Part shown: one piece after another, positions 33,345-43,503 of the stretch
Position numbering within the stretch: position 1 is the first letter of the stretch
Layout: every line of letters starts with the position of its first letter
Source of the DNA: Lachnospiraceae bacterium NC2008
GTDB taxonomy: Bacteria > Bacillota > Clostridia > Lachnospirales > Lachnospiraceae
Assembly: GCA_000687675.1 (NCBI GenBank)
Contig: JHWS01000013.1
Span: 1 to 47,676 of the forward strand
Length of the DNA: 47,676 nucleotides
Direction: 5' to 3'
Position numbers and translations under genes: made by a program
Notes under the pieces: generated by a model
What the model was told of the DNA's origin: nothing
The model's input: only the letters and a program-made list of their open reading frames with translations
Database searches by the model: none

Positions 33345-34313
33345 ATGAAAAAAGGACTAACATCATTGGTGCTAGTTCTTGTTTTATGCCTTTGCACATT
33401 AGCTGCATGTGGCAAGAACAAGACAGCGTCAGAAGACAAAACAGTAATCAGAGTAGGATCATTAAAAGGACCAACATCTATAGGTATCATAAAGATGATG
33501 GAAGATGATAAAGATGGCGCTAATTATGATTTTACAGTAGCAACTCAGGCCGACGAACTTGCGGCAGGAATAATCAAGGGCGAGCTTGATATTGCCTTAG
33601 TACCTGCAAATATGGCCAGCATCTTATATGGCAAGACAGAAGGAAAGATTAAAGTAATAGATATTAATACTCTTGGTGTGCTTTACTTTGTTGGAGCAGA
33701 CACAAGTATCGATTCTTTAGACAAGCTTAGTGGCAAAACTATATACTTAACAGGTAAGGGAACTACACCTGACTACGTACTTCAGTATTTGCTTGGTCAG
33801 GCAGGAGTAGAGGCTAAGCTTGAATATAAGTCAGAGGCAGCAGAGGTTGTATCTGTTCTTGCTAATGATAAGGATGCAATCGGCTTCTTACCACAGCCAT
33901 TTGTTACAGCTTCACTTGTTAAGAATGATGCACTTAGCATACTTCTTAATGCTAATGATGAGTGGAATAAGCTTCAGGGAGATGGTGGAAGCAAGATGGT
34001 TACAGGCGTAACTGTTGTTAGAAGCGAATTCTTAGAAGAACACCCTGAAAGAGTTAAGGCTTTCCTCTCTGATCATAAGGCATCAGCTGAATTTGTTAAT
34101 AGTGACCCAGCAGCGGCTTCTGTTTATGTAGAAGAATTTGCTATTATAGAAAAGGCAAAGATAGCTGAGATGGCTATACCTTATTGTAATATTACTTATA
34201 TTGATGGAAACGAGCTTAAGTATACTCTTAGTGGATATCTTTCAGTATTATATGAAATGAGTCCAGAATCTATAGGTGGTAAGCTTCCAGAAGAAGATTT
34301 TTATTATAACTAG
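33345..34313 (+). CDS. ABC transporter substrate-binding lipoprotein (SsuA/ThiY-like)
   Basis: The 322-residue lipoprotein has a signal peptide with lipobox LAAC (Cys22) and a periplasmic-binding-type fold: IRVGSLKGPTSIGIIKMM, GELDIALVPANMASIL, LSGKTIYLTGKGTTPDYVLQYLL and AIGFLPQPFVTASL. These resemble NMT1/SsuA-type proteins for sulfonates, thiamine precursors or nitrate. The ligand cannot be inferred. The next gene, 8 nt on, encodes the fused membrane and ATPase component. Confidence 0.88.
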   Translation: MKKGLTSLVLVLVLCLCTLAACGKNKTASEDKTVIRVGSLKGPTSIGIIKMMEDDKDGANYDFTVATQADELAAGIIKGELDIALVPANMASILYGKTEGKIKVIDINTLGVLYFVGADTSIDSLDKLSGKTIYLTGKGTTPDYVLQYLLGQAGVEAKLEYKSEAAEVVSVLANDKDAIGFLPQPFVTASLVKNDALSILLNANDEWNKLQGDGGSKMVTGVTVVRSEFLEEHPERVKAFLSDHKASAEFVNSDPAAASVYVEEFAIIEKAKIAEMAIPYCNITYIDGNELKYTLSGYLSVLYEMSPESIGGKLPEEDFYYN

Positions 34314-34321
34314 TTGAATTT

Positions 34322-35677
34322 ATGAAAGATTTAATAGCAGGCATAGTAAAAAAGATAGTCATTATCCTGATTTGGATTCTTATTTGGCAGGGCGTAGCTC
34401 TTCTTATAAATAATGATATTTATTTTGCTGGGCCGATTGACACAATAAAAGAATTATTTAGCTTATTTGGAAGTTCTGAATACTGGCTTACTATAGCCAA
34501 TTCTTTAGGCAGAATACTTGCAGGCTTCCTTATAGCATTTGCAGTGGGATACGGCCTTTCTTTTGTGAGTTATGGTTTACCTATAATCAAAGACTTTATG
34601 GGGCCTTTTGTCTCTCTTATAAAGTCTGTACCAGTTGCATCTGTAGTTGTTATGCTTCTTATATGGTTTGGAAGCGATAATATTACATATGTAATAGCAT
34701 TTATGGTGGTATTTCCAGCAATCTATATTAGTATGCTTGAGGGACTCGAGAGCACTGACCCTGATATGATTGAGATGGCTCGTTCTTTTAGAATGTCAAA
34801 GCTTAAAACATACAGGTATATTTACAGGGCTGCCTATATGTCAAGTTTAAATGCTGCCATAAAAGTATCTATTGGCATGTGCTTCAAAGCCTGCGTAGCT
34901 GCAGAAATTATAGGACTTCCATCTTTGTCTATAGGTGAGCATATCTATATGGGGAAGATATATTTTGAGACAAAATCAGTCTTTGCCTGGACAGCAAGTC
35001 TTATAGTTCTAAGTATAATAGTTGAAAAAATCCTTCTTGCCATAGTTAACTGGTGGCAGATAAGAGGTCTTGGAGTTGGTGTAAGACCTGCTTTAAAACT
35101 TGAACGTTATTTAAAGGATAACCCACCACTTAAACCTGTTGATATAGTACTTAATGATATAACCTGTTCTTACGGTGAAGATGAAGTAATAAAAGACTTC
35201 TCATATAAGTTTGAAAAAGGTAATATTTACTTCCTTATAGGAGAATCAGGAGAAGGTAAGACTACATTACTTAATGTTATTGGTCAGGCATTTCCAGAAA
35301 GCAGCCGTTTGTTTCAGGAAGACAGGCTGTGTCCGCTACTTACAGGGCTTGGTAATGTTTGCATAGTAAATCCAATTTATACCTATAATGAAATAGGCTG
35401 GTACTTTGAAAAGGTGGGACTTGATGTTACAAGTAATCTTCCGATTCTGGCGCTAAGTGGTGGTATGAAAAGAAGAGTGGCGCTTCTTAGGGCCTTGCTA
35501 GCAGATGGAGAAGTAGTTTTACTTGATGAGCCATTTGCAGGACTTGATTATGAGAATAAAGAAAAAGTAGCTTACCTTATTAAAGAACTGCAAAGAGACC
35601 GCTGCGTTATTGTGACAGGCCACAGCAGGGAAGATGCTGATCTGCTTGGAGCAGTAACTGTAGAACTTACTCATTAA
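34322..35677 (+). CDS. Fused ABC permease and ATP-binding protein
   Basis: The 451-residue protein joins an SsuC-like permease (about 1-255: six hydrophobic segments, coupling motif EMARSFRMSKLKTYRYIYRAA) to a compact ATPase (about 272-451: Walker A GESGEGKTT at 307-315, Q-loop LFQEDRLCP, signature LALSGGMKRRVALLRALLA, Walker B VVLLDEPF, H-loop GHSRED). In SsuABC-type importers these are separate proteins. The ATPase half is about 180 residues, shorter than usual, but all core motifs are intact. A homodimer would form the full importer with the preceding lipoprotein. Confidence 0.88.
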   Translation: MKDLIAGIVKKIVIILIWILIWQGVALLINNDIYFAGPIDTIKELFSLFGSSEYWLTIANSLGRILAGFLIAFAVGYGLSFVSYGLPIIKDFMGPFVSLIKSVPVASVVVMLLIWFGSDNITYVIAFMVVFPAIYISMLEGLESTDPDMIEMARSFRMSKLKTYRYIYRAAYMSSLNAAIKVSIGMCFKACVAAEIIGLPSLSIGEHIYMGKIYFETKSVFAWTASLIVLSIIVEKILLAIVNWWQIRGLGVGVRPALKLERYLKDNPPLKPVDIVLNDITCSYGEDEVIKDFSYKFEKGNIYFLIGESGEGKTTLLNVIGQAFPESSRLFQEDRLCPLLTGLGNVCIVNPIYTYNEIGWYFEKVGLDVTSNLPILALSGGMKRRVALLRALLADGEVVLLDEPFAGLDYENKEKVAYLIKELQRDRCVIVTGHSREDADLLGAVTVELTH

Positions 35678-35825
35678 AATATAGAAAAATCCCTAAAGTA
35701 TAAGGAAAATCAGGAATTAATTTATACACTAGACTTTATAAAAATATGTATGATATACTTACTTGGTTGACTTGTCTTCACTTATGGAAGAAGGTCGTAA
35801 AGATTCACAATGAAGGAGTAATAAA

Positions 35826-37100
35826 ATGAACATCGAAAAATTAGAACACAATATGGCAAAGCTTACTATTGAAGTATCTGCAGAAGACTTCGATAAAGCA
35901 GTTGATAAGGCATATCAGAAGAATAAGAATAAGATTAGCATTCCTGGATTCAGAAAGGGTAAAGTACCTCGTCAGGTTATGGAAAAGATGTATGGTAAGG
36001 AAGTATTCTTTGAAGATGCTGCTAACATCTGCATTCCAGATGCTTACGCTAAGGCATATGATGAGTGTGAAGAAGAAATCGTTTCTGCTCCAGAGATAGA
36101 TGTTGTTACACTTGAAGTTGGTAAGCCATTCGTATTTACAGCAACAGTTGCTCTTAAGCCAGAAGTTGAACTTGGCAAGTACAAGGGTGTTAAGGTTGAT
36201 AAGGTAGAAACAGAAGTAACAGACGAAGATATTGAGAAAGAAATCTTAAAGGCTAGAGAAGGTCAGGCTCGTCAGGTTGCAGTTGAAAGACCAATTAAGG
36301 ACGGCGACTTAACATCTATCGACTTTGAAGGTTTTGTTGATGGTGAAGCATTTGAAGGTGGTAAGGCAGAGAACTACTCACTTACAATTGGTTCAGGTGC
36401 ATTTATCCCAGGTTTCGAAGATCAGCTTATTGGTAAGAACTCTGGTGATGAAGTTGAAGTTAATGTTACATTCCCAGAAGATTATCATTCAGAGAAGCTT
36501 GCAGGTAAGCCAGCAGTATTCAAGGTAAAGATTCATGAAGTAAAAGAGAAGCAGATTCCTGAACTTGATGATGATTTTGCTGATGATGCAGGATTTGATA
36601 CAGTTGATGATTACAAGGCTGACGTTAAGAAGAAACTTGAAGAGAAGAAGGCTAATGATGCTAAGAAAGCTAAGGAAGATGCAGTTATCGAAGCTATCGT
36701 AGAAGATGCTAAGATGGATGTTCCAGAAGCTATGATTAATACAGATGCTCGTCAGATGATGGATGAGTTTGCTCAGCAGCTTCAGATGCAGGGACTTTCA
36801 CTTGATCAGTACTTCATGTTCACTGGTTCAACTAAGGAAGCATTCATGGAGCAGTCTAAGCCACGTGCTGAGAAGAGAATCAAGGCTCGCCTTGTGCTTG
36901 AAGCAGTAGCTAAGGCAGAGAAGCTTGAAGCAACAGATGAAGAAGTTGATAAGGAATTCGCTGATATGGCTGAGCAGTACAAGATGGAAGTTGATAAGAT
37001 TAAGAGCCTTATCGGTGACGTTGAAAAAGAGAATATCAAGAAAGAAATCGCTATCAAGAAGGCAGTTGATTTCGTAACAGACAACGCAAAAGAAAAATAA
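35826..37100 (+). CDS. tig: Trigger factor
   Basis: The 424-residue ribosome-associated chaperone has the three expected parts: ribosome-binding N-domain with the signature ISIPGFRKGKVPRQV (about 37-51), FKBP-like domain (about 150-240: DFEGFVDGEAFEGG, IPGFEDQLIGKNSGDE, VTFPEDYHSEKLAGK) and a helical C-domain. It assists folding of nascent chains. It heads the tig-clpP-clpX-engB cluster, as in related Clostridia. Confidence 0.97.
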   Translation: MNIEKLEHNMAKLTIEVSAEDFDKAVDKAYQKNKNKISIPGFRKGKVPRQVMEKMYGKEVFFEDAANICIPDAYAKAYDECEEEIVSAPEIDVVTLEVGKPFVFTATVALKPEVELGKYKGVKVDKVETEVTDEDIEKEILKAREGQARQVAVERPIKDGDLTSIDFEGFVDGEAFEGGKAENYSLTIGSGAFIPGFEDQLIGKNSGDEVEVNVTFPEDYHSEKLAGKPAVFKVKIHEVKEKQIPELDDDFADDAGFDTVDDYKADVKKKLEEKKANDAKKAKEDAVIEAIVEDAKMDVPEAMINTDARQMMDEFAQQLQMQGLSLDQYFMFTGSTKEAFMEQSKPRAEKRIKARLVLEAVAKAEKLEATDEEVDKEFADMAEQYKMEVDKIKSLIGDVEKENIKKEIAIKKAVDFVTDNAKEK

Positions 37101-37115
37101 TATATAAACCATATT

Positions 37116-37158
37116 CCAATGCATCGGTCTTATTATCGTATAATGTCCGGTGCATTGG
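37116..37158 (+). promoter_or_regulatory. 12-bp stem with long loop between tig and clpP
   Basis: CCAATGCATCGG and CCGGTGCATTGG pair over 12 bp (one G-U) with a 19-nt loop. Only a weak T stretch follows, so it may be a partial terminator or an mRNA processing or stability site. TATAAT at 37139-37144 lies in the loop and may be a -10 box for clpP. Confidence 0.5.
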
Positions 37159-37189
37159 CTTTATAAAAGGATAATTAGGAGGAAAAACT

Positions 37190-37816
37190 ATGAGTGGAAT
37201 TTACAATGATCTTGTACCTATGGTAGTAGAGCAGACTAGCCGTGGTGAACGTTCATATGACATATATTCAAGACTTTTAAAGGAGAGAATCATCTTCCTT
37301 GGTGATCAGGTTACTGACCTTACAGCAAGTCTTGTTGTTGCCCAGCTTCTTTTCCTTGAAGCAGAAGATCCAGATAAGGATATCCAGCTCTATATCAACA
37401 GCCCAGGTGGTTCTGTAACAGCTGGTATGGCTATATATGATACTATGCAGTTTGTAAAATGCGACGTATCTACAATTTGTATTGGTATGGCAGCTAGTAT
37501 GGGGGCCTTCCTTTTAGCTGGTGGTGCACAGGGTAAGAGGTATGCTCTTCCTAACGCTGAGATTATGATTCATCAGCCTCTTGGTGGTGCACAGGGACAG
37601 GCTACAGAAATTGAGATAGCTGCTAAGCATATCTTACAGACAAAGGAAAAACTCAACCGTATGCTTGCTGAAAATTGTCATCAGCCATATGACATCGTTG
37701 CAGCAGATACAGACAGAGATAACTGGAAGACAGCTCTTGAAGCTAAGGAATATGGTCTTATTGATGAAGTTATCGAGAAGAGACCAGGTTCAGACAGCGA
37801 TAAGAACAAGAAGTAA
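37190..37816 (+). CDS. clpP: ATP-dependent Clp protease proteolytic subunit
   Basis: The 208-residue protease has the catalytic serine in [14 protein letters not shown], histidine in [13 protein letters not shown] and aspartate in DTDRDNW. The N-terminus [22 protein letters not shown] is typical. It forms the barrel peptidase that works with ClpX, encoded 29 nt downstream. A good ribosome site (aattaggaggaaaa) precedes the ATG. Confidence 0.97.
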   Translation: MSGIYNDLVPMVVEQTSRGERSYDIYSRLLKERIIFLGDQVTDLTASLVVAQLLFLEAEDPDKDIQLYINSPGGSVTAGMAIYDTMQFVKCDVSTICIGMAASMGAFLLAGGAQGKRYALPNAEIMIHQPLGGAQGQATEIEIAAKHILQTKEKLNRMLAENCHQPYDIVAADTDRDNWKTALEAKEYGLIDEVIEKRPGSDSDKNKK

Positions 37817-37845
37817 TTAACTAAATTCTAAGGAGATTATACCAA

Positions 37846-39144
37846 GTGGCAGGAAAAAATTCCGAAAGCAAGATAAGATGTTCATTCTGTAACAAGTCTC
37901 AGGACCAGGTTCGCAAGATGATTGCAGGACCTGCTGGGGTTTATATTTGTGATGAATGCGTTGAAATCTGTGCAGATATAATTGATGAGGAACTTGATGG
38001 CGGCATTAATGAAGAGGGAGACTTCAGCGAAGATAACCTTGATATTAAGCTATTAAAGCCAGTTGAGATTAAGGCATTTCTTGATGATTATGTTATTGGT
38101 CAGGAACTTGCAAAGAAGATTCTTTCGGTTGCTGTATATAACCATTACAAGAGAGTTACTGCACCTAAGAACCGTGATGTAGAACTTCAAAAGAGTAACA
38201 TTATCATGGTTGGACCTACTGGTTCAGGTAAGACATACCTTGCCCAGTCTCTTGCAAAGATTATTAATGTTCCATTTGCCATAGCTGATGCTACAACGCT
38301 TACTGAAGCTGGTTATGTAGGTGAAGATGTTGAAAATATTCTTCTTAAGCTTATACAGGCAGCAGATTATGATGTTGAAAGAGCTCAGTATGGTATAGTC
38401 TACATCGATGAGATAGATAAGATTACTAAGAAGAGTGAAAATGTATCTATTACAAGAGATGTTTCAGGTGAAGGTGTTCAGCAGGCACTTCTTAAGATTA
38501 TAGAAGGTACTGTTGCATCTGTTCCACCTCAGGGAGGAAGAAAACATCCACATCAGGAACTTATTCAGATAGATACAACTAACATTCTTTTTATTTGTGG
38601 TGGTGCCTTTGATGGTATTGAGAAGATAGTAGAGGCAAGACTTAATAAGAAGTCTATAGGTTTCAATGCTGAGATAGGTTCTAAGTCTGATAAAGAACTT
38701 TCAGAACTTCTTAAGGATATTACTCCTCAGGACCTTGTTAAATATGGTCTTATTCCAGAATTTGTAGGACGTGTTCCTATTAATGTTTCACTTGAGGGAC
38801 TTGATAAGGAAGCTCTTATAAGAATTCTTGAAGAGCCTAAGAATGCCCTTATTAAGCAGTATCAGTGCTTATTTGGAATGGATGATGTTAAGCTGACATT
38901 TGAAAAAGATGCAGTTGAAAAGGTGGCAGAGCTTGCTCTTGAAAGAAAGACAGGTGCCAGAGGTCTTAGATCTATTATGGAAAATGCCATGATGGATGTT
39001 ATGTACAGAATTCCATCTGATGAAACTATTGAAAGCTGCGTAGTAACTAAGAATGCTATTACAGGCGAAGGAGAACCTCTTGTAGTTCATAAGGAAAGCA
39101 AGAAGGCTGCTCCAGCAAAAAAAGCACGTAAAAAAGAATCATAA
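37846..39144 (+). CDS. clpX: ATP-dependent Clp protease ATP-binding subunit ClpX
   Basis: The 432-residue unfoldase has an N-terminal zinc domain (Cys12, 15, 35, 38), Walker A GPTGSGKT near 122, Walker [10 protein letters not shown], the ClpP-docking IGF loop in [11 protein letters not shown], and sensor-2 [15 protein letters not shown]. It unfolds tagged substrates and feeds ClpP. It starts at GTG with ribosome site aaggagatt. The tail is lysine/alanine-rich. Confidence 0.97.
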   Translation: MAGKNSESKIRCSFCNKSQDQVRKMIAGPAGVYICDECVEICADIIDEELDGGINEEGDFSEDNLDIKLLKPVEIKAFLDDYVIGQELAKKILSVAVYNHYKRVTAPKNRDVELQKSNIIMVGPTGSGKTYLAQSLAKIINVPFAIADATTLTEAGYVGEDVENILLKLIQAADYDVERAQYGIVYIDEIDKITKKSENVSITRDVSGEGVQQALLKIIEGTVASVPPQGGRKHPHQELIQIDTTNILFICGGAFDGIEKIVEARLNKKSIGFNAEIGSKSDKELSELLKDITPQDLVKYGLIPEFVGRVPINVSLEGLDKEALIRILEEPKNALIKQYQCLFGMDDVKLTFEKDAVEKVAELALERKTGARGLRSIMENAMMDVMYRIPSDETIESCVVTKNAITGEGEPLVVHKESKKAAPAKKARKKES

Positions 39145-39147
39145 AAT

Positions 39148-39735
39148 ATGAAGATTAAAAATGTTGAATTAGAATGTGTCTGCGGTGTTACCAGTCCTAT
39201 TAAGGAGTGTACACTTCCTGAGTTTGCATTTGCAGGTAAGAGTAATGTAGGAAAGTCATCTCTTATCAATGCTCTTATGCAGAGAAAATCTCTTGCCAGA
39301 ACATCTGCCCAGCCAGGAAAAACACAGACCATAAACTATTATAATATTAATGATGAGCTATATTTTGTGGATTTACCGGGATATGGCTATGCACGTGCTT
39401 CAAAAGAAGTTACAGCCAAGTGGGGCAAGATGGTAGAACGCTATCTTCACCAAAGCAGTGTTCTTAAGGCAGTGTTCCTGCTTATAGATATAAGACATGA
39501 GCCAGGAAACAATGACAAGATGATGTATGACTGGGTTGTAAGCAGCGGATATAGCCCAATTATCATAGCTACTAAGCTTGATAAGATTAATAGAAGTCAG
39601 ATTCAAAAACAGGTCAAATTAATAAGAACAAGTTTGGGGGCATCCAAGGAAACAGTCATTATTCCATTCTCTGCAACAAGCAAAGATGGAAGAGATGATA
39701 TCTATGATGTTATAGATGGTTTTTCTTGTAACTAA
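39148..39735 (+). CDS. engB: Ribosome biogenesis GTPase EngB/YsxC
   Basis: The 195-residue GTPase is needed for 50S subunit assembly. Motifs are G1 FAGKSNVGKSSLINAL (about 28-43), G2 SAQPGKTQTINYY, G3 FVDLPGYGYA and G4 ATKLDK. It starts 3 nt after clpX. In Bacillus lon genes separate clpX and ysxC; here none does. Confidence 0.96.
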   Translation: MKIKNVELECVCGVTSPIKECTLPEFAFAGKSNVGKSSLINALMQRKSLARTSAQPGKTQTINYYNINDELYFVDLPGYGYARASKEVTAKWGKMVERYLHQSSVLKAVFLLIDIRHEPGNNDKMMYDWVVSSGYSPIIIATKLDKINRSQIQKQVKLIRTSLGASKETVIIPFSATSKDGRDDIYDVIDGFSCN

Positions 39736-39804
39736 TAAGCATTTAAAGTATAATATATAGTGGTGTAAAGGGGATACCCAATATAGGAAGGGAAGGAAAT
39801 AGAT

Positions 39805-40722
39805 ATGAGATTAATTACACGTTCAGATTTTGATGGACTTGCATGTGGGGCACTTCTTCTTGAAGCGGGGATTATTGATAGCTGGAAGTTTGCTCATCCA
39901 AAGGATTTACAGGATGGACTTATTGAAGTTAATGAGAATGACTGCCTTGCCAATGTACCTTTTGTAGAAGGATGCGGTTTATGGTTTGATCATCACTCAA
40001 GCGAGCATGAACGTAATGAGCTTAAGGGTAAGTATAAAGGTGAAAGCCGTATTACTCCTTCATGTGCTCGTATCATATATGACTATTACGGTGGCAAAGA
40101 GAGATTTGCTCACTTTGACGATATGATGGAAGCTGTAGATAAGGTTGATTCAGGTCATCTTACAATAGATGAAGTTCTTAATCCATCAGGATGGATTCTT
40201 GTAGGATTCTTAATGGATCCAAGAACAGGTCTTGGTAGATGGAGAAACTTCTCAATTCCTAACTACAGACTTATGGAAGAACTTATGGAGTGCTGTAGAA
40301 CTATGACTACAGATCAGATTCTTGCACTTCCAGACGTTGTAGAACGTATTGAGGTATACAACGAGCAGACAGAGAAGTTCAAAGAGATGGTTACATCTCA
40401 TACCAGAATTGAAAAGGATGTTATTATTACAGACCTTAGAGGCGTAGATCCAATCTATTCTGGTAACAGATTTATGATTTATTCTATGTATCCAGAACAG
40501 AATATTTCTGTATGGATTGTTAATGGTAAGGGCGGCAAGGGCTGTTCATGTGCTGTTGGTTACAGCATACTTAACAGAACAAGTAATGTTGATGTTGGAT
40601 CACTTATGCTTAAGTATGGCGGTGGTGGTCACAAGGCCGTAGGTACTTGCCAGTTCTCAGATGAAGAGATGGATGATAAGATTCCAAAACTTCTCGATGA
40701 GATAATCAATTATAAAGCTTAA
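39805..40722 (+). CDS. DHH-family phosphoesterase (exopolyphosphatase-related)
   Basis: The 305-residue protein has the DHH metal motifs RSDFDGLACG near the start, LWFDHHSSEHE (about 60-70), a later VDKVDSGHLT aspartate, and the DHHA1-type KYGGGGHKAVGTCQF at the end. Relatives include bacterial exopolyphosphatases and nano-RNases. The domain order fits a single-domain exopolyphosphatase-related enzyme; substrate is uncertain. Confidence 0.85.
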   Translation: MRLITRSDFDGLACGALLLEAGIIDSWKFAHPKDLQDGLIEVNENDCLANVPFVEGCGLWFDHHSSEHERNELKGKYKGESRITPSCARIIYDYYGGKERFAHFDDMMEAVDKVDSGHLTIDEVLNPSGWILVGFLMDPRTGLGRWRNFSIPNYRLMEELMECCRTMTTDQILALPDVVERIEVYNEQTEKFKEMVTSHTRIEKDVIITDLRGVDPIYSGNRFMIYSMYPEQNISVWIVNGKGGKGCSCAVGYSILNRTSNVDVGSLMLKYGGGGHKAVGTCQFSDEEMDDKIPKLLDEIINYKA

Positions 40723-40728
40723 ATGCAA

Positions 40729-40751
40729 GGGAGCCAGTTAATTTGGCTCCC
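40729..40751 (+). terminator. Hairpin after the DHH gene, weak terminator
   Basis: GGGAGCCA and TGGCTCCC form a perfect 8-bp stem with a 7-nt loop. No T run follows (ataaattta), so termination may be incomplete and glnS may be partly cotranscribed. Confidence 0.6.
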
Positions 40752-40761
40752 ATAAATTTAT

Positions 40762-40791
40762 AGGAGGAGCGCTAAGAAGGCGCACGTTAAT
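40762..40791 (+). promoter_or_regulatory. glnS leader with two ribosome-site-like motifs and a small hairpin
   Basis: AGGAGG at 40762-40767 is 24 nt from the ATG, too far to act directly. AGAAGG at 40775-40780 is 11 nt away and is the likely site. GCGC (40769-40772) and GCGC (40780-40783) flank AGAAG and could fold it into a small loop. Confidence 0.35.
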
Positions 40792-42504
40792 ATGAGCACT
40801 GAGATGAACAATGTAACCGAAGAGGTTAGCGAAGAAAAGGTATCAAAGAACTTTATCGAGCAGATGATTGATAAGGATCTTGCTGAAGGTGTATACGACC
40901 ATGTATGTACTAGATTTCCACCTGAACCTAATGGATATCTCCACATAGGACATGCCAAGAGTATACTTCTCAATTATGGACTTGCTAAGAAGTATGGCGG
41001 TAAGTTCAACATGAGATTCGATGATACTAACCCTACAAAGGAAAAGATGGAATTTGTAGAGGCAATCAAGGCTGATATTAAGTGGCTTGGTGCGGACTTT
41101 GAAGACAGATTATTCTATGCATCAGATTATTTTGATCAGATGTATGAAGGTGCTGTTAAGCTTATCAAAAAAGGTAAAGCTTATGTTTCAGATTTAAGCG
41201 CTGATGAAATTAGAGAATATAGAGGAACTCTTACTGAACCAGGTAAGAAAGATCCATATAGCGATAGAAGTGTAGAAGAGAACCTTAAGCTCTTTGAAGA
41301 AATGAAGAGTGGCAGCATCGAAGATGGTGCAAGAGTTCTTAGAGCAAAGATTGATATGGCATCACCTAATATGAATATGCGTGACCCTGTTATCTACAGA
41401 GTTGCTCATATGACACATCACAACACAGGTGATAAGTGGTGCATATATCCTATGTATGACTTTGCTCATCCAATTGAGGATGCTATCGAAGGTATTACAA
41501 ACTCAATATGTACACTTGAGTTTGAAGCTCATAGACCATTATATGACTGGGTTCTTATTGAGCTTGGTTACAAGGATAGCCCAGAACAGGCTCCTAAGCA
41601 GACTGAGTTTGCTAAGATGTATCTTACTAATGTTGTAACTGGTAAGAGATATATTAAGAAGCTTGTTGAGGATGGAATAGTTGATGGATGGGACGATCCA
41701 AGACTTGTATCTATTGCAGCTCTTAGAAGAAGAGGATTTACTCCTTCATCACTTCAGAAGTTCGTTGAACTTTGCGGTGTAAGTAAGGCTGATTCTTCAG
41801 TTGACTACGCTATGCTTGAGTACTGTATCAGAGAAGACCTTAAGCTTGCTAAGCCACGTATGATGGCTGTACTTGATCCAGTTAAGCTTGTTATAGATAA
41901 TTATCCTGAAGGACAGGTTGAATATCTTGATGTTGCAAATAACTTAGAGAATGAAAGTCTTGGTTCACGTAAGGTTCCATTTACAAGAGAACTTTATATC
42001 GAAAGAGATGACTTTATGGAAGAGCCACCTAAGAAGTACTTTAGACTTTATCCAGGTAACGAAGTTCGTCTTATGAGCGCATATTTCGTAACATGTACAA
42101 GTATCGAAAAGGATGCTGATGGTAAAGTTTCAGTTATCCACTGTACATATGACCCTGAAACAAAGCAGGGAAGCGGATTTACAGGAAGAAAAGTTAAAGG
42201 AACTATTCACTGGGTATCAGCTAGTGAAGCAATTAAAGCAACAGTTAGACTTTATGAGAATCTTGTAGATGAAGAAAAGGGTGTATACAACAAGGAAGAT
42301 GGTAGTCTTAACCTTAACCCTAACTCACTTACAATCCTTGATAACTGTTATATAGAGCCTGCTCTTAAAGATGCTAAGGCATATGACAGCTTCCAGTTTG
42401 TAAGACAGGGATTCTTCAATGTTGACTGCAAGGACTCTAAAGAAGGAGCACTTGTATTTAACAGAATAGTAGGACTTAAGAGCTCATTTGTTTTACCTAA
42501 ATAA
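40792..42504 (+). CDS. glnS: Glutaminyl-tRNA synthetase
   Basis: The 570-residue class I synthetase charges tRNA-Gln with glutamine. It has the HIGH motif in [15 protein letters not shown] (about 43-57), [11 protein letters not shown], the [14 protein letters not shown] block, and [20 protein letters not shown]. The KMSKS-type loop is altered: where relatives have MSKR the chain reads [11 protein letters not shown] near 282, keeping Lys-Arg but not Met-Ser. The C-terminal beta-barrel anticodon domain is complete. Confidence 0.95.
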   Translation: MSTEMNNVTEEVSEEKVSKNFIEQMIDKDLAEGVYDHVCTRFPPEPNGYLHIGHAKSILLNYGLAKKYGGKFNMRFDDTNPTKEKMEFVEAIKADIKWLGADFEDRLFYASDYFDQMYEGAVKLIKKGKAYVSDLSADEIREYRGTLTEPGKKDPYSDRSVEENLKLFEEMKSGSIEDGARVLRAKIDMASPNMNMRDPVIYRVAHMTHHNTGDKWCIYPMYDFAHPIEDAIEGITNSICTLEFEAHRPLYDWVLIELGYKDSPEQAPKQTEFAKMYLTNVVTGKRYIKKLVEDGIVDGWDDPRLVSIAALRRRGFTPSSLQKFVELCGVSKADSSVDYAMLEYCIREDLKLAKPRMMAVLDPVKLVIDNYPEGQVEYLDVANNLENESLGSRKVPFTRELYIERDDFMEEPPKKYFRLYPGNEVRLMSAYFVTCTSIEKDADGKVSVIHCTYDPETKQGSGFTGRKVKGTIHWVSASEAIKATVRLYENLVDEEKGVYNKEDGSLNLNPNSLTILDNCYIEPALKDAKAYDSFQFVRQGFFNVDCKDSKEGALVFNRIVGLKSSFVLPK

Positions 42505-42579
42505 TGACTTAAACTTATTTTGCTGATAATATTAGGGAAGATAGTACATTTTATATGAGAAGGGCATGGTAAATATTAT

Positions 42580-43449
42580 ATGTCATTACTTGATGGACTT
42601 GAAAGTTTAGGCCTCGGCAACCTTGAAAAGGTTGATGTAGTAGGCAAAGAGGAAGAAAAAGAAGTAAAACCTAGGGTAGCTGAAAGAAAAGTGGCTGAAA
42701 AACAGCCTAAGCCAGAGGAAACAGAAGAAAGCTACGTATATACAAAAGAGTATGAATGTCCGGTTTGTGATAATCATTTCAAGGCTACAGTAGTTAAGAC
42801 TGGCAAGGCGAGACTTATTAAGCAGGACAAGGATTTAAGACCTATCTATAAAGGTGTTGATTCAATAAAGTATGATGTAGTTCTTTGTAATAGATGTGGC
42901 TATGCCGTCCTTTCAAAGTATTATGGTCCACTTCCAAAACCTCATAAAGAGTTACTTATAAAGAATATTGCAAGTAATTACAGACCTATGAAGGAGCCTG
43001 AATTATTATATTCTTATGAAGAAGCACTTCTTAGATTTAAGCTTGCCCTTGTCAATGCTGTATGCAGACAGGCTAAAGATAGTGAGAAAGCTCTTATCTG
43101 CTTAAGAACAGCCTGGCTTGTTCGTGGCATGAAAGAAAACTTTAATGATATTTCTTTTGAAGAGGAATACACTGAAGAAAAACTTGCCCAGATGGAAGAG
43201 GAGTATCTTAAGGATGCTTATGAACTCTTTATCAAGGCTCGTCAGGGTGAGACACCACCAATTGCTGGTATGAATGATATTACTTTGGACTACTTATTAG
43301 CAGTACTTAGTATTCAGTTTGAAAAGTATGAAGATGCAGCTAAGCTATTAACTGGTATCATTTCTTCAACTACAGCAGGTAGTGCACAGAAAGACAAGGC
43401 TAGAGACCTTATACTTGAACTTAAAGCAAAACTTAAACAGAGAAAGTAA
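42580..43449 (+). CDS. DUF2225-domain protein
   Basis: The 289-residue protein matches DUF2225: CPVC (about 60-63) and CNRCGYAVLSKYYG (about 104-117) form a likely zinc ribbon, followed by a helical region resembling TPR repeats (YSYEEALLRFKLALVNAVCR, then YLLAVLSIQFEKYEDAAKLL). The first 50 residues are charged and low-complexity. No function is known for the family. It is cytoplasmic and ends at a strong bidirectional terminator. Confidence 0.85.
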   Translation: MSLLDGLESLGLGNLEKVDVVGKEEEKEVKPRVAERKVAEKQPKPEETEESYVYTKEYECPVCDNHFKATVVKTGKARLIKQDKDLRPIYKGVDSIKYDVVLCNRCGYAVLSKYYGPLPKPHKELLIKNIASNYRPMKEPELLYSYEEALLRFKLALVNAVCRQAKDSEKALICLRTAWLVRGMKENFNDISFEEEYTEEKLAQMEEEYLKDAYELFIKARQGETPPIAGMNDITLDYLLAVLSIQFEKYEDAAKLLTGIISSTTAGSAQKDKARDLILELKAKLKQRK

Positions 43450-43452
43450 TAT

Positions 43453-43488
43453 AAAAAATGGCTATCCGGTTGGATAGCCATTTTTCTA
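43453..43488. terminator. Bidirectional terminator
   Basis: AAAATGGCTATCC and GGATAGCCATTTT pair over 13 bp with a 4-nt loop. A run on one side and T run on the other serve the two convergent genes. Confidence 0.92.
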
Positions 43489-43503
43489 TTGGTTTAATAT
43501 GAA

